Positions 43,064-54,362 are shown, counted from the first letter of the stretch. The stretch is 64,000 bases of DNA from Camellia lanceoleosa (GCA_025200525.1 CM045763.1:62569018-62633017), one strand, 5' to 3'. A program made the numbers and translations. The notes: generated by a model from the letters alone, not told the origin.

Positions 43064-44257
43064 CATCTTGGTTACCAACCTTTGGTAAGTTGCTCCTGCG
43101 TTTTTCAACCCAAAAGGCATTACTCTGTAACAGTACATGCCTTTTGGGGTGATAAACGCTGTCTTCTCCTCATCTGGGGGGTACATGGCTATCTGGTGGC
43201 ACCCCCTATAAGCATCTAGGAAGCTCATCCTTCCATATCCAGATGTGGCATCCACCAACTGGTCAATCTTGGGCAGAGGAAAGCTGTCTTTGGGACAGGC
43301 TTTGTTCAGGCTCGTAAAATCTACGCAGACCTTCCATTTACCGTTCTTCTTCTTTACTACCACAGTGTTTGATAGCCATGTCGGATAATTGACTTCTCTG
43401 ATGGCCCTGGCCTCCAGAAGTCTGTCTACTTCCTCCTCCACTGCTTCGACGTGCATCAATGTCGGTATTCTGGCTCGTTGTATTACAGGTTTGGCCGACC
43501 TGTCGACGTTCAGTTTGTGACATGTGACCTCGGGGTCAATGCCAGGCATTTCATAAGGTGTCTAAGCGAACACCTCTATGTTTGTTCTAAAAAAAGCTTC
43601 CAGTTCTCTTTCCTCTTCTTCGGCTAAGCTTGAGCCGAGAAGAAAGAAACGTTCTTCGTCGCCCTCCTGGACGAGGATTTTCTTTAGTGTTTCTTCACTT
43701 TTCTTGGCTGGCTCTTTGCCGACATCATCTAGGACCTCCATGTCGTCGTTTTCAATCTCTACCTTCCCTGGTTCTCGAATGTTGCAGGTAGTTTTCATTG
43801 CTGCTATGGAGCAATTCTTTGCCTGCAGTTGATCTCCTCTGACTTCTTCAATCCCATGTTCTGTTGGGAACTGCAATAGTTGATGCAATGTTGAGGGAAC
43901 TGCCCCCATTACATGCAACCATGGCCTTTCCAAGATGATGTTGTATGGTGAGGGCGTATCAATCACGATGAATTATGTCATGATCTTCTTAGTGTCGGCT
44001 TGTACTTCCAAGCTTGTTGCGTCCAGTGGCCACGTCGGCGTTCCATTGAAACTGACCATCGGGCCATTCGATTGCTCCATATCATCTGGGTGAAGGCCCA
44101 GCTCCTTGTAACATCTAACATACATGATGTCACAAGAGCTGCCTTGATCTATCAGGATGCGTTTCACTTGGCATTCCCCAACCTGGAGGGATACTTCCAA
44201 GGCATCATTATGCGGATGCTGGACCATCTCTAGGTTGGCTTCGGTGAAGGCTATCAT
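43064..44257 (-). pseudogene. Element A protease and truncated reverse transcriptase
   Basis: Continues the gag frame without a frameshift. The protease part (44257-43973) has LIDQGSSCDI with Asp37 of that segment, where Gln takes the place of the usual Ser/Thr, followed by SPYNIILERPWLH. A linker with EGDEERFFLLGSSLAEEEERELEAF leads into reverse transcriptase (from 43549): NTVVVKKKNGKWKVCVDF, the [12 protein letters not shown] motif, the first catalytic Asp in FLDAYRGCHQI, then [16 protein letters not shown]. It stops at the deletion point before the YxDD box. In-frame stops are at 43970-43972 and 43559-43561; at the latter Element B keeps Trp. Not functional. Confidence 0.9.
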
Positions 44258-46054
44258 CGGTCCCTGGCACTATTCAGACCGAGGTCTTTTCTGTCCGACC
44301 TGGTTCACGTGCTGCAGGGTCTCCCCCCGTATGTCGTTTTCGTTCACCTTTGAGTGAATTACATTAACCACCCTAGGTCCCCCTGCCTGTGGTTGCTGTG
44401 CTGGGGGAGGCGGAGCTGCTGGTGCTTGAGGCAATCTTGCCTGTTCTTCTCTTGTCTTGGCCTCATTGACAAGGTCCCTCAGATGGCCTTGTCTCACCAA
44501 GTCTTCTAAGTGTGCTTTTAGGGCTCTACAGCCCTGTGTTGTATGTCCGTCTTCATTGTGGTAAGCACAATGTCTGTCTACGTTTCTTCCCATAAATTCT
44601 CCTGGTGCCCTTGCTGGCGTTCTGAAATAGGGCTGATTCCGAATTTTTCCTAGGACTTTTTGAATTGGAATTCGGAACATAGTTGTCACTGCCTGTTTAG
44701 CCCTTAACTCCGTCTCTTGTTTGTTGGATGCGTTGTTACTTCGGCCTTGCTTAGGCGAGCAGTTTCCTTTCTCTTGTTTTGCTTCCTTTGGTCCCGATAT
44801 ATCTTCCTCGGCCCTGGCGTACTTCTTGATTCTAGCCATGAGCTCTTCCATGCTTTTTGGCAATGTTTTTGCCAAAGATTTCTGTAGTGGACATTCATCC
44901 TTTAGGCCGTTCTTGAAGGATACGACCGCCACTTCTTGATTACACTCCGGTATTCGGTTGAATACCTCATAGTATCTCTTAGCATAGGCCCTAAGGCCTT
45001 CATCTTGGGTGATTCCTAGAGCCATCAGTGCATCGACCCTTAAGGGCTGTAGTTTGTTTGTTACAAACCTAGCTACAAACATCTCGGCCAGGCTTTCCTA
45101 AGTCTTCACGGTTCCCTTCGGTAGTTTGTGGAACTAATCTAATGCGATCTCCCCGAAGGACGAGGGGAACACTTTGCAAAGCAGCGGCTCGTTCCCACTA
45201 TATAATGCCATTGAGTTTAGCTATAGTCCAACGTGAAAGTTGGGATCTGACTTACTATCATATATTTGAAACCTCGGCATACTGAATCTCTTTGGTGCTT
45301 CAAATTTGTCTAACTCCACCGAGAACGGTGTCCTCGGCTTAACCGGGAAGGTTACCTCTGCTTCGGCATTCTGTTGCCTCCTCTTGAGGTAATCTCTCAT
45401 GTCTTCTTTGTTTCGCCCGGGAGCTCGGCTATCTTTAGACTTTAGCCTCTTTGGTATACTGCTCTCGGCTTCATGGCGACCCCTTTTCGACCCTTCTCCA
45501 TGAGTTGTGTCAAAGCAGAGCGTCTGCCCTTGAACATGCCGATGTTCTTTGGGCTCTGGGTCCTTCGTGTGACACGTCCTTCGGGACTCCTCTCCTCTCG
45601 GCTCCTCTCGTCCGACTTCCCTGGAAGGCCGGTGAGAGTGCCTTCCGCTCCTGGTATGCTGAGGGGCTTCGGGGATTGTTTTCCCTCCTCCCTTCTGGGT
45701 ATTATCTGCTGGAATCGGCGTGTCTTGCAGCGGGTACGGTGGCTGCATGACATTGTTTTGCATCATGAAGTTGATGACCGACTGCAGGTCTACCAACTTG
45801 TTCGCCAACTCTTTTATTTCTTCATCCCTCCGTAGGCACCTATCCCTCCATACCTGGAGGTTATCTTCATTATAGTACCTACCTTGGTCTGTCTTCTTCG
45901 AAGTGTCGCCCTCCTGGCCGACATCTTTCTCTCCGTGGCCCTGGTCACGAGTTTCTGCACTGTGGTTGTCTCCTTCGTTATCAAGGTCGATAGGTTTGCC
46001 ACTCCCAGCAAGAGTGTCGTCCCCAATCTTTTCCTTCTGTCCGTTACTGGCCAT
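44258..46054 (-). pseudogene. Element A gag
   Basis: Starts at ATG 46054, 15 bases downstream of the primer-binding site. The N-terminal part is charged, with KELANKLVDLQSVINFMMQNN, then the core FEAPKRFSMPRFQIYDSKSDP and FHKLPKGTVKT...ESLAEMFVARFVTNK, the retrotransposon gag domain that builds the particle. The C-terminal zinc-finger-like CAYHNEDGHTTQGC (Cys-x3-His-x4-His-x4-Cys) is followed by LKAHLEDLVRQGHL, typical of Tat gags. Stops lie at 45218-45220, two in 45083-45217 (both Trp positions by context) and one at 44267-44269. The whole gag-protease-RT stretch stays in one frame, so only point mutations silenced it. Confidence 0.9.
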
Positions 46055-46068
46055 CTATTCGTCTTTCT

Positions 46069-46086
46069 TTCCCACAGACGGCGCCA
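46069..46086 (-). other. Element A primer-binding site
   Basis: Minus strand TGGCGCCGTCTGTGGGAA, three bases from the 5' LTR. TGG pairs with a tRNA CCA end; this sequence is common in Tat-type gypsy elements. I do not assign the tRNA with certainty. Confidence 0.85.
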
Positions 46087-46089
46087 AAT

Positions 46090-46627
46090 TGTGTGAGTGA
46101 TTTTCCGGTCACACTGCCCGCTTAGTACTTAGCTGGAGAGGCACTGGCAGAATAGATGCCTTCAACTAACCTGTAACAGAAAGAGAAGGCTCCGGCGGTG
46201 GTTCTTCCACCCGGGGACACTCCGACGATTAAGTCAGTATATCTCTCAAAAATAATCAAGTGCTAAATTCACCGCTCCAAGCATAAATTGCGTACCTTAA
46301 ATCCACGGGGGTGCCTCTCTTTTATAGTTAACTCAATCCCAGTCCCACTAGAAGCCTGACTTCTATGGACTCCAATTTAGTACTTACTTTGGACTCCTCA
46401 AGAGATAAGGATAGACTCCCTAAGAGTGTTATCCTTATCCATCACGAAGTCTTTCTTCATCTTTGGACTCTTGTCCCTTATCCGCTTATTTTGGATTCCG
46501 ATATCTTCGGAGATAACCTCGGCATCTTCGAGATCACCTCGGCACAACATCCAGGACACGTGGCACCTCGATTGACACGTCGGCATTACCTTCCCACGTG
46601 CTGGTACTCACAAAATATATCTCTACA
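46090..46627 (-). repeat. Element A 5' LTR
   Basis: 538 bp, TGTGTGAGTG to TCTCTACA on the plus strand, partner of 38767-39305. The TATA box is at 46319-46327. Confidence 0.93.
46319..46327 (-). promoter_or_regulatory. TATA box of the Element A 5' LTR
   Basis: Minus strand CTATAAAAG. Transcription of gag would start a short distance to the left of it. Confidence 0.6.
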
Positions 46628-46632
46628 GTTAC
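46628..46632. repeat. Target-site duplication GTTAC of Element A, right
   Basis: Identical to 38762-38766. Confidence 0.9.
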
Positions 46633-46773
46633 TATCCTATTTAAGTCACATCATTTTATTTAAATCACATCACTTTTCTAACACATCACATCAAACTCAA
46701 CTCAAACCCAATCCATATAAATCAATAAGTCAAAAAATACATTTTTTTAGAACATTTCAAACCAACCTTTAGT

Positions 46774-48368
46774 ACTACATTATCCGCGAAACAAACGCGG
46801 TATGCAAGGCATGGATAATACTAATGGTTATAATCAATGATTGTTTGATAAAAGTCAACACGTGTTCCAAATGGGAGTAATAACGGCAGTGTTGTAAAAA
46901 AGGATTTCTTTTTTTTATTTTTTTTTAATTTTATTTTTTGGGGTCATTTTTGTAAACAAAACAGGCCCACCTTGTTCCTTCATTGGCATCAAATATTGTT
47001 AACAAATTAAGGATTGGTTTGGGAAGTGAGTTGACTTTTTGGCTTTTTAATTTTTTTTTGTTATTTTAGTCTGGGCTAAAAAGTTTGGTTTAGAAATGAC
47101 TTTTTGGCTTTTTTAACTTTTTTTGTGAGAGAAGAGTGTAATGATTATGGGTTAGATGTGATGTTTTGTTTGTTGTGGCTAAAAAGCCTATTTTGTTTTT
47201 TGTGGCTATTTTAGCCAAAAGCCATCTTGCCAAACGGACAACTTGTACTATTATCATAAATAATTGTTATGATTATTTTGGCCGGATTAAATTAGATAAT
47301 ATTAGTATTTTTAAAATTATTAATTTTTTAATTATGTTTGAATCACAATAATCTTGAAGGGGATTGATTGAAAATGTGACTCCGAATCACTATGAATCTC
47401 AGAAATGAGTGAGACCTCTAAAATTAGAGCTCTAAAGGGGTATTAATTTGTCCTTTTCCCCCTCCTGTTTTGTCTTTTACCTCCCTCTGTTTTTTTTTTT
47501 TTTAATGGTGACAACTCATTAGAGCTACTTTTGAGCAACGCTAATTAGAGCTCTCTAGCAGAGCCTCTATGAATCTAGTGATTCCTATTTATCAATTTCA
47601 ATAGGTATTACATTCACAAATTAAATAGAAATTTGATTCCTCTTATTCTCCACTTCCCATATGGAGATCTCACATTCATGAAGTAATGTTAAACATTTAA
47701 AAGTGAAAAAAAAAAAGAAAAAAAGAAAAGAAAAAGTGGTCTATAATATTTTTAATTTTATGATTTTCTCATTAAAAAATCCTAACGAAACCAAATGATT
47801 AAAATTTATCACTAGTAATGACATATCCATTCTCTCTCGAAATTCTTGTCATTCAAACATAACCTTAGATTATTAACCCCCTTAAATTGTGTATCATTTT
47901 TCATATTTGGATTGATTTAGGATTATAAAAAGTGATTGACAAAATTTTATCAATTTTACAATTTAACTAATTTGTTTGAACCTTTCATTTTTTTTTATAA
48001 TCGAGAATCGCATCTTGGGCCCATTTCAGGAGCGTAAATTTGAGTATCAAGCGACACTCCTTAATTGTATGATTTGGACAAATGAGAGAAGCCAACAAGA
48101 GTCAAACCTAAATTTGATATGTGGGAAACATACACATTGACCAACTAGGTTACATCCTCGGGGTAATCTAAACCTCTTCTTAGCCCTCTATTCTGTATCT
48201 CACCTCCCTTTTAGTCCCACCATATGAGGGATACCATGTCTAAATAAACTATAGTTTAGACCTTAATTTTCTTAGTCAAACATCAAATTATATATTTTGT
48301 TATATTATTAGTCCAATCCTAAAATTATGTCCGCCTAAATATGGCCTAGAAGTACTCACTAACAAAAT
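46774..48368. other. Intergenic spacer between Elements A and B
   Basis: AT-rich with no supported gene. It contains a Tourist-like MITE (47011-47239) and a pair of AGAGCTCT-containing blocks (47400-47445 and 47518-47560) that pair weakly. An A/G-rich run lies at 47700-47735. Confidence 0.55.
47011..47239. mobile_element. Tourist-like MITE relic
   Basis: Ends GGATTGGTTTGGGAAG and, inverted, GTCCGTTTGGCAAG, with interior TGACTTTTTGGCTTTTT as in the others. A TTAA precedes it, but the right target copy is unclear. Confidence 0.55.
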
Positions 48369-48908
48369 TGTACGAGTCGATTTCTGACCACACTGCCAAA
48401 CAAGTATTCAACTGGAGAGCACTAGCAGAATAGATGGTGCCTGAATGACCTGTAACAGAAAGATGAGATTCCGGTAGTGGTTCGTTTACCCGGGGGCACT
48501 CCGACGATCAAGTCAGTTATCTCTCAAAGATAGCAAAAGTGCTTAACTCATTATTCAGAATATAAAAAAACGTACCTTAGACCTATGGGGGTGCCTCTCT
48601 TTTATAGCCAACACTGTCCCAATCCCAATAGAAGCTTAGCTTTAATGGACTTAGGATTATTGCTAATCTTGGCCTCTTAGGAAGATTAGGATGAACTCTC
48701 TAAGAGTCTTATCTTTACCCAAACTGAAGTCTTCTCTCATTTTAGGACTCTTGTCCCTTATCTGCTTATCCCGGATTTTGGTATTCTCACAGATAACCTT
48801 GGCCTAGCCGAAATCATCTCGGCATCATAACCAGGGCACGTGGCACCCCGGTTGGCACTTCGGTGACACCTCAACCACGTGTCGTCATTCAAAATTTATG
48901 TCCCCACA
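48369..48908 (-). repeat. Element B 3' LTR
   Basis: 540 bp, TGTACGAGTCG to TCCCCACA on the plus strand. Alignable with the LTRs of Element A through CACACTGCC, GGGGGCACTCCGACGATCAA and GGGGGTGCCTCTCTTTTATAG, but visibly more diverged than A's two LTRs are from each other, so B is a separate family member. The TATA box is at 48599-48607. Confidence 0.88.
48599..48607 (-). promoter_or_regulatory. TATA box of the Element B 3' LTR
   Basis: Minus strand CTATAAAAG in the conserved context shared with Element A. Confidence 0.6.
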
Positions 48909-48928
48909 ACTGCCCCCTAGGTTCTATT
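48909..48928 (-). other. Element B polypurine tract
   Basis: Minus strand AATAGAACCTAGGGGGCAGT next to the 3' LTR. Confidence 0.8.
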
Positions 48929-49995
48929 ACCTCGGCATCCTAAGGTAATGGAACCTATATTATTTCTTCCATCAAGCACGTCGGCTAAGCTCGCTTCATC
49001 ATTCATTGCCGAAGTCATAACTCATCGGCTCAATATGACCAATACCTATAGTCTGCTTTCATCAATGCTTTGGAACCAACAACCAAGTTCGTTCAAGTTC
49101 ATTAAGCCGAGATCGCCTCCTTAGCCGAGGTATTTGCTTCATTAAACCAGGAACTCCAAGAGTTTTATCATGCGTATAAGCTGTCACGCACAGTATTTCA
49201 ATCATTTTTGCCACGCGTCTTTCCCTCACTGGTCCGTATTTGACACGCGCCTTTAAGTCGCCTTGCGTCTGCGTGCGCCATCTGACAAGCATTTCATCCT
49301 AGGCACATTGATGGTAATTTTGCCGCCATTTTGTGGTTTTGATCAAAGCCACTTATCTCTCTCTGTCTTTTCACTTTTGCATCCTCAACCTTGTGCTAAC
49401 TCTCTTTCTCTACTCTCCCAAATCCGCCATTGTTGCTCTCGTAAAGCTTTCTGTAACCACCTTCAATTTCCCCTTCCAGCGAGGCTTTTGCTGCGCTTCT
49501 TTGCTTATTTTCACCGTTCGACACCGGCCTCATTTTCTTCTGTAAGTCACTGTTCGTTCATTCGTTTCAATTTCTTGTTTCACATTTTATTGCCTCTGCT
49601 TATTAGTCACGTTTGAACATATTCATATGCTCTCATTCTTGTCTGTGTTTTGAATTTCTCTCTTTGTATGCCTAAAACATGCTCTGTTTCACCTGTTTAT
49701 GGGTATACACACATATTCACACACCTTGCTCACTTTGCCACTGTTCTTGGCTTCGCACCCTTGCACACATTCTGTCACAGTGCTCTTGATAGTTCATCAC
49801 TTTTCTTGATTTTGAATCACATTCTTGTTTCTGTTTTCTGTGTTCTTTCCAGATTCTTGCCTTCAACCATTTGCTTACATAGACTTAAGTTTGAGATTTG
49901 TCGTAAAACACATCGTTTAGGTTTTGCCGAGGTCATCTGAACCTTCACAGAACACTTCTTTTCGAAATCATACACCCTTCACTTAAGCCGACATT
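48929..49995 (+). other. Antisense gene leader of Element B, with probable intron
   Basis: Alignable with 39326-40313. The probable leader intron runs from GTAAGTC (49542) to TTCTTTCCAG (ends 49852), at places matching those in Element A. Overlapping short plus-strand frames here are not conserved. Confidence 0.55.
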
Positions 49996-52314
49996 ATGGG
50001 TATGTGGAGGCATAGGGTAGACACCCCAACTAAGTTAGAGTACTTCAGGCAAGAGTTTGACATCTCGGCCGACGTTCACCTGAGGTTGACCGGGGACAAC
50101 GACTCCATCATGCTTGATGAAAACCTCATGTCTTTCCCTATCGTTGCCTTTACAGAATGTGGACTTAGGTTTCCACTAGGCATCATTTTCCGAGAAGTTC
50201 TCCATTACTACAAATTGAACCCGATGTAGCTTGCCATTAACTCTTACCTAGTTATCAATGGTATAATTGTCCTAGCCAAAAAAGAGAAAGCTAAGGTTAC
50301 CCTTGCCGACATCCAGTATTGTTACACCATGTGTGGCCTTAAATTAGAAAAAGACTACATCTACTATCTTAAACCGAGGTCCACAGAATATAAACTTGTT
50401 GCCAAGCTCCCAGACTCCAACAAAGGAGCCGAGGACGATTACTTCATTGTCTTGGGCAACTGGGAGTTCGCTCCAGATGAAGACCTTCATCTTTACCCTC
50501 TTAGCTGAACAGTATTCGTAGAGGGTAATAGTAAGAACCAAGTATTACATAGACTTATTTTTCAAGTCGTTAAAACTTTATTCTTTCTGTATGTTCTAAC
50601 ATCTGTGTTCTTTCGTGCAGCTCTTCCACAGCCACCAAAGGACTTTCGCAAGTTTTTCTTTCCCGATGGGACCTCGGAAAGTCATGGATCTACCAATTCG
50701 AGAGGCGAGAGCTCCTTCTTGCTTAACTTCATCCCAACTTAAAAATCCGTTCTGCCTAACGTCCCGAAGAAGAAGAGCAGGTCTTTTCCTTCCGCCACAA
50801 CTCCACCAGCAACTTCATAATCTCGGACAGATCAGGGGTCAACCTCTGATCCAGCAGAGCAGCCATCTACCTCGGCTCCACAACTGATCCCACCATCTCA
50901 ACGCCGACGCCGACGCCGAACTGCAATTGCCATCGAGATGGGTCGTAAGAAAGCAGTCGCAGAAGATCTTCTAGCCAACATCCCCGACACCGCTAACGCC
51001 AACCAAGATAATCCCAAATTTCAACCAAAGCCAAAGCCCAAAAGACTGAAAAAGGCTCAGCCTAAGGCAACGGTGACTCAGATTGACACTGAGGACACTT
51101 TGCCTATTTCAAAATTGGCTGAGAGTGAGAAGACCCCCTCCACTGCCGAGAAGAGGCCCGCCAAGGCCGAACCATCCTAATCAACTCGGTCGAAGAGGCT
51201 GAGGTCTGAATCGGCAACAACCTCGGGCTCTATGAAGTCTAACGCCCCCTGGGCTCCTCCCATTACAATTGAGGACAAGCTGATCAGAGCCAACGACAGT
51301 GCGACTGACCTCAAAGTCGGCGTTGCCCTCTCTATGGCTTTGCTCCTTCCCAACGATCTCAACCGTAACACCAAGATGAGCGAGTATGAAAACTTCGCTT
51401 TGATGCTGCAGCATTCTGTTCAAGTAAGTTCCTTACACTTTGTATTTTTCTTTCTCTATTTTTCCATACTTAGAGAATTTCTACTAACTTTTGTTCTGTC
51501 CATTTTCTTTCAGGCGATCCAACATGCCCACTCCTTCTCAATGCAAGCTTTTGAAGTAAAGAAGGAGTTGGCTGACAAGATCAGGGAGGTTGCTGGTTTA
51601 CAGAAGACCATCATAAAGGCCGAGGCAAAAATGAAAACCTTGTCAGATCAGGTCGACGTGGCCAAGAAGGCTCAAGATGAGGCCAAGGAAAAGGCTGACG
51701 CTACAGAGGCCATTGCCAAGGTCCTTACGACCGAAAAGAAAGAGGCCGAGGCCAAGATGGCTGAGGCCCAAAAGGAGCTTCAACATGCCCTGGCCACAAA
51801 GGAGGCCGAGATCAAGGCCATTGATGAGAAGGCGTATGCTGAGGGGGCGGCCGACGTCAAGGAGGACTACAAAAAGCAAGTGAAGCAGGCATGCAACAAG
51901 GGTTTCACCCTTGGTTGAATAAATGCCCTCAAAAAGCTTGATGTCCCCGAGGACTCCCCCCTTAAGAATGCTGACGACCTCTCCCTGCCATTCCCCTCTA
52001 CTCCAAGCCAATCCGAAGACTATTATGAGTCTGAGGAGGAAGCTTTGGTAAAGAAGAAGAAGGAAGCTGCTGGGGCCCAGTCCCCTACTCTAAATGAGCA
52101 AGTCATGGACTTGTCTCAGGATGAGGAGGGTGAGGTCTCCAAAGACGCTACTCCTGAGAAGGCAACATCGGACGCGCCTATTGCCGACAAGAGCCTCGAC
52201 CAAACTCTTCAAGAAATCAATATCGAGCTCGCGGCTGAGAGGGCCACCGAGATGTCTTCTTAGCTGTCTTCTGAACTCCAGACGCAACCAGCCAGAGACG
52301 CTGAAGAGTCTTAG
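49996..52314 (+). pseudogene. Antisense spliced gene of Element B
   Basis: Homologue of 40314-42646. Exons: 49996-50524, 50621-51423, 51514-52314. Introns are 50525-50620 and 51424-51513; sites and phases match Element A, although the first donor has changed to GTAATA. Exon 1 keeps MGMWRHRVDTPTKLEYFRQEF and FPLGIIFREVLHYYKLNP, then has a TAG at 50227-50229 where A has Gln and a TGA near the exon end. Exon 2 has three stops. Exon 3 encodes an unbroken 135-codon Ala/Glu/Lys-rich segment ending KQVKQACNKGFTLG, very likely a coiled coil, then a TGA and an acidic tail. Conservation of the protein and splice sites in two diverged elements argues for past selection. Confidence 0.8.
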
Positions 52315-52586
52315 TTTGATGTTTTTCTCCTTTTTTCTGTACCTTGTACTTTTTTCTTTCTTTTTAAAACAGTGTAAGCTTTAATTTGGCCGACATGCCA
52401 CCTTTACAATCTGAACAGTTACTTTTTAATGTCAGGCCGAAGTGCCTTTTTGTATTTGAACTTCCTTATCTGAATGCAAGTATCAATATACACCTTAACT
52501 GTGCAATCTCCTCGGGATATAACACCTCAGTTACACCCACTAACGTTTCATCTCGGCTTTGGCCTAACACTTTAAACCAACTTCCT

Positions 52587-53098
52587 TTAATATAACCTTG
52601 GTTTAACTTCAACTTGTAAATTTTTCTTAAAATTTCAATAAGTGTTAAACCAATCTTCCTTTATCATAACCTTGGATTCACTTCAACTTGTAAATTTTTC
52701 TTAAAATTTCAACAAGTGTTTAAACATGTCCTCGGTTTAACTTCAACTTGTAAATTTTTCTTAAAATTTCAACAAGTGTTAAACATGTCCTCGGTTTAAC
52801 TTCAACTTGTAAATTTTTTTAAAATTTCAACAATTGTTAAACATGACCTCCGTTTAACTTCAACTTGTAAATTTCTTTTAAAATTTCAACAAGTGTTAAA
52901 CATGACCTCGGTTTAACTTCAACTTGTAAATTTTTCTTAAAATTTCAACAAGTGTTAAACATGTCCTCAGTTTAACTTCAACTTGTAAATTTTTCTTAAA
53001 ATTTCAACAAGTGTTAAACATGTCCTCAGTTTAACTTCAACTTGTAAATTTTTTTTAAATTTCAACAAGTGTTAAACATGACCTCGGTAAGTGTTAAA
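52587..53098. repeat. 59-bp tandem array between convergent genes
   Basis: Eight or so units of 58-59 bp, each with TTTAACTTCAACTTGTAAAT, TTTTCTTAAAATTTCAACAA and GTGTTAAACATG followed by TCCTCGG. The outer units are more degenerate than the central ones. It lies between the end of the antisense gene (52314) and the end of pol (about 53515). Confidence 0.93.
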
Positions 53099-53514
53099 CC
53101 GATCTTGGGCTTGAAAATTCCAACTCCTAAGCATCATTCTCTAACTGTCTGCCCCCTAATGTGAACCTAAGTTTCACTTGAGTTCTCATTAAGCATGTGA
53201 AAATATTGTTAACAAAGACTGGCCGAGGTTCCCAACCTTAGTCCCTCTGTTAATCTGATTGGCAGATACTGAGTTCCAGTCTGTGTTTGACTCTGCCGAT
53301 ATGGCAAGTCCAGGTTAATTCAACTTAGTTCAACTCTATTATACGCAAGTAGGAACTCTGCCATATAATAAGTCTAAATTATTCTTCATGTTTCAATCAG
53401 AAACATCGTCAAGTATCTTATCAGTCATACTGCACAAAAAAAATCAAGCTAAAACTTTATTATTACTTCGGCTAAAACGAAAGAAAGCTTAAAAAATAAG
53501 AAAATCTAATGATA
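53099..53514. other. Element B spacer next to the pol end
   Basis: No gene. Words such as CTCGGTAAGTGTTAAACC continue the degraded edge of the 59-bp array to about 53110; the rest is unique. Confidence 0.6.
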
Positions 53515-54362
53515 GAAAAACTTCAGATTGCAAGTATTCCAGGGTCTTGGCAACTCTTTGCCTTTACTGTCCTCAAGCCGATATGCCCCGTTGCCCAAGA
53601 CCGAGATAATTCTATAGGGTCCCTCTCAATTCGGGCCAAGCTTGCCCTCTCTGGGATCCTTCTTGTTGCCGACGACCTTTCTCAGGACGAGGTCACCAAC
53701 TTGGAACTCTCACGGGTTCACCTTCTTATCATAAGCCCTGGCAAGCTGCTGCTGGTATGCCCCCAGCTGAATTACTGCTTTCTCCCTTCTTTCTTCTAAC
53801 AGATCCAGATCTCGGGCTATAAATACATCATTAGTTCCATTCTCCACTCCTTGGGTTCTGATCCCTGGGATGCTGACCTCCAGAGGAATGACTGCTTCTG
53901 TGCCATAAGCCATGGCAAATGGGGATTCCCCAGTTGATATTCTCGGCGTAGTCCGATATGCCAGAGTACACTGGGCAATTCATCCACCCATTTTCCCTTT
54001 GCTGCTTATAGCCTCTTCTCAATCCCATCCAAGATAACTTTGTTGGATGCTTCTGCTTGTCCATTGCTTTGAGGAAAACTAAGGATGGAAAAATAATTCT
54101 TGATTTTGAACTTTGCACAGAAGCTCTTGATTAGCTTACTGTCAAACTGTGTGCCATTGTCAACTATTATTGCTCTTGAGATTCCAAACCTGGTGATGAT
54201 GTTCTTCTATATGAAGTTCTTCACATCAACGTCCCGAATCTTAGCAAGGGGTTCAACTTCTGCTCACTTGGTGAAGTAATTTGTTGCTACCAGCAGTCAC
54301 TTCCTTTGTCCAGTTGCTTAAGGCAGTTTTGCAACAAGATCCATACCCCATTGGGCAAATGG
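53515..54362 (-). pseudogene. Element B integrase core and C-terminus
   Basis: Read leftward. The core lies in a frame with several stops at 54360-54000: the catalytic residues are Asp in QWGMDLV, Asp in IIVDNGTQFDSK and Glu in NGQAEASNK, so the DDE set is still recognisable. A frameshift leads to MAYGTEAVIPLEVSIPG (53913) and the C-terminal segment EFQVGDLVLRKV, with the end near 53515. Integrase would insert the cDNA into the genome; this copy cannot be translated intact. Confidence 0.88.

Larger units (their letters stand above)
38767..46627 (-). mobile_element. Element A: Tat-like Ty3-gypsy retrotransposon with pol deletion and antisense gene
   Basis: A complete 7.86-kb element: 3' LTR 38767-39305, polypurine tract, antisense gene on the plus strand (40314-42646), truncated gag-protease-reverse transcriptase on the minus strand (43064-46054), primer-binding site 46069-46086, 5' LTR 46090-46627, and a perfect GTTAC duplication. 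Comparison with Element B shows that reverse transcriptase beyond its palm start, both RNase H domains and integrase are absent. With LTRs of 538-539 bp and dual-RNase-H relatives next door, it belongs to the Tat branch of Ty3-gypsy. Confidence 0.93.
38717..46773. mobile_element. Tourist-like MITE split by Element A
   Basis: Left piece 38717-38766 starts TTGGGTTGGTTTGGCAT; right piece 46633-46773 ends CAAACCAACCTTTAG, the inverted partner. Removing Element A and one GTTAC leaves an element of about 190 bp of the same style as 38392-38632. The outer target duplication is not clear. Confidence 0.55.

Noticed and set aside
45451..46100. Plus-strand frames of 65-120 codons opposite Element A gag
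   Set aside because: Mirror frames of the gag coding strand. They lack conservation of their own, unlike the antisense gene at 40314-42646.
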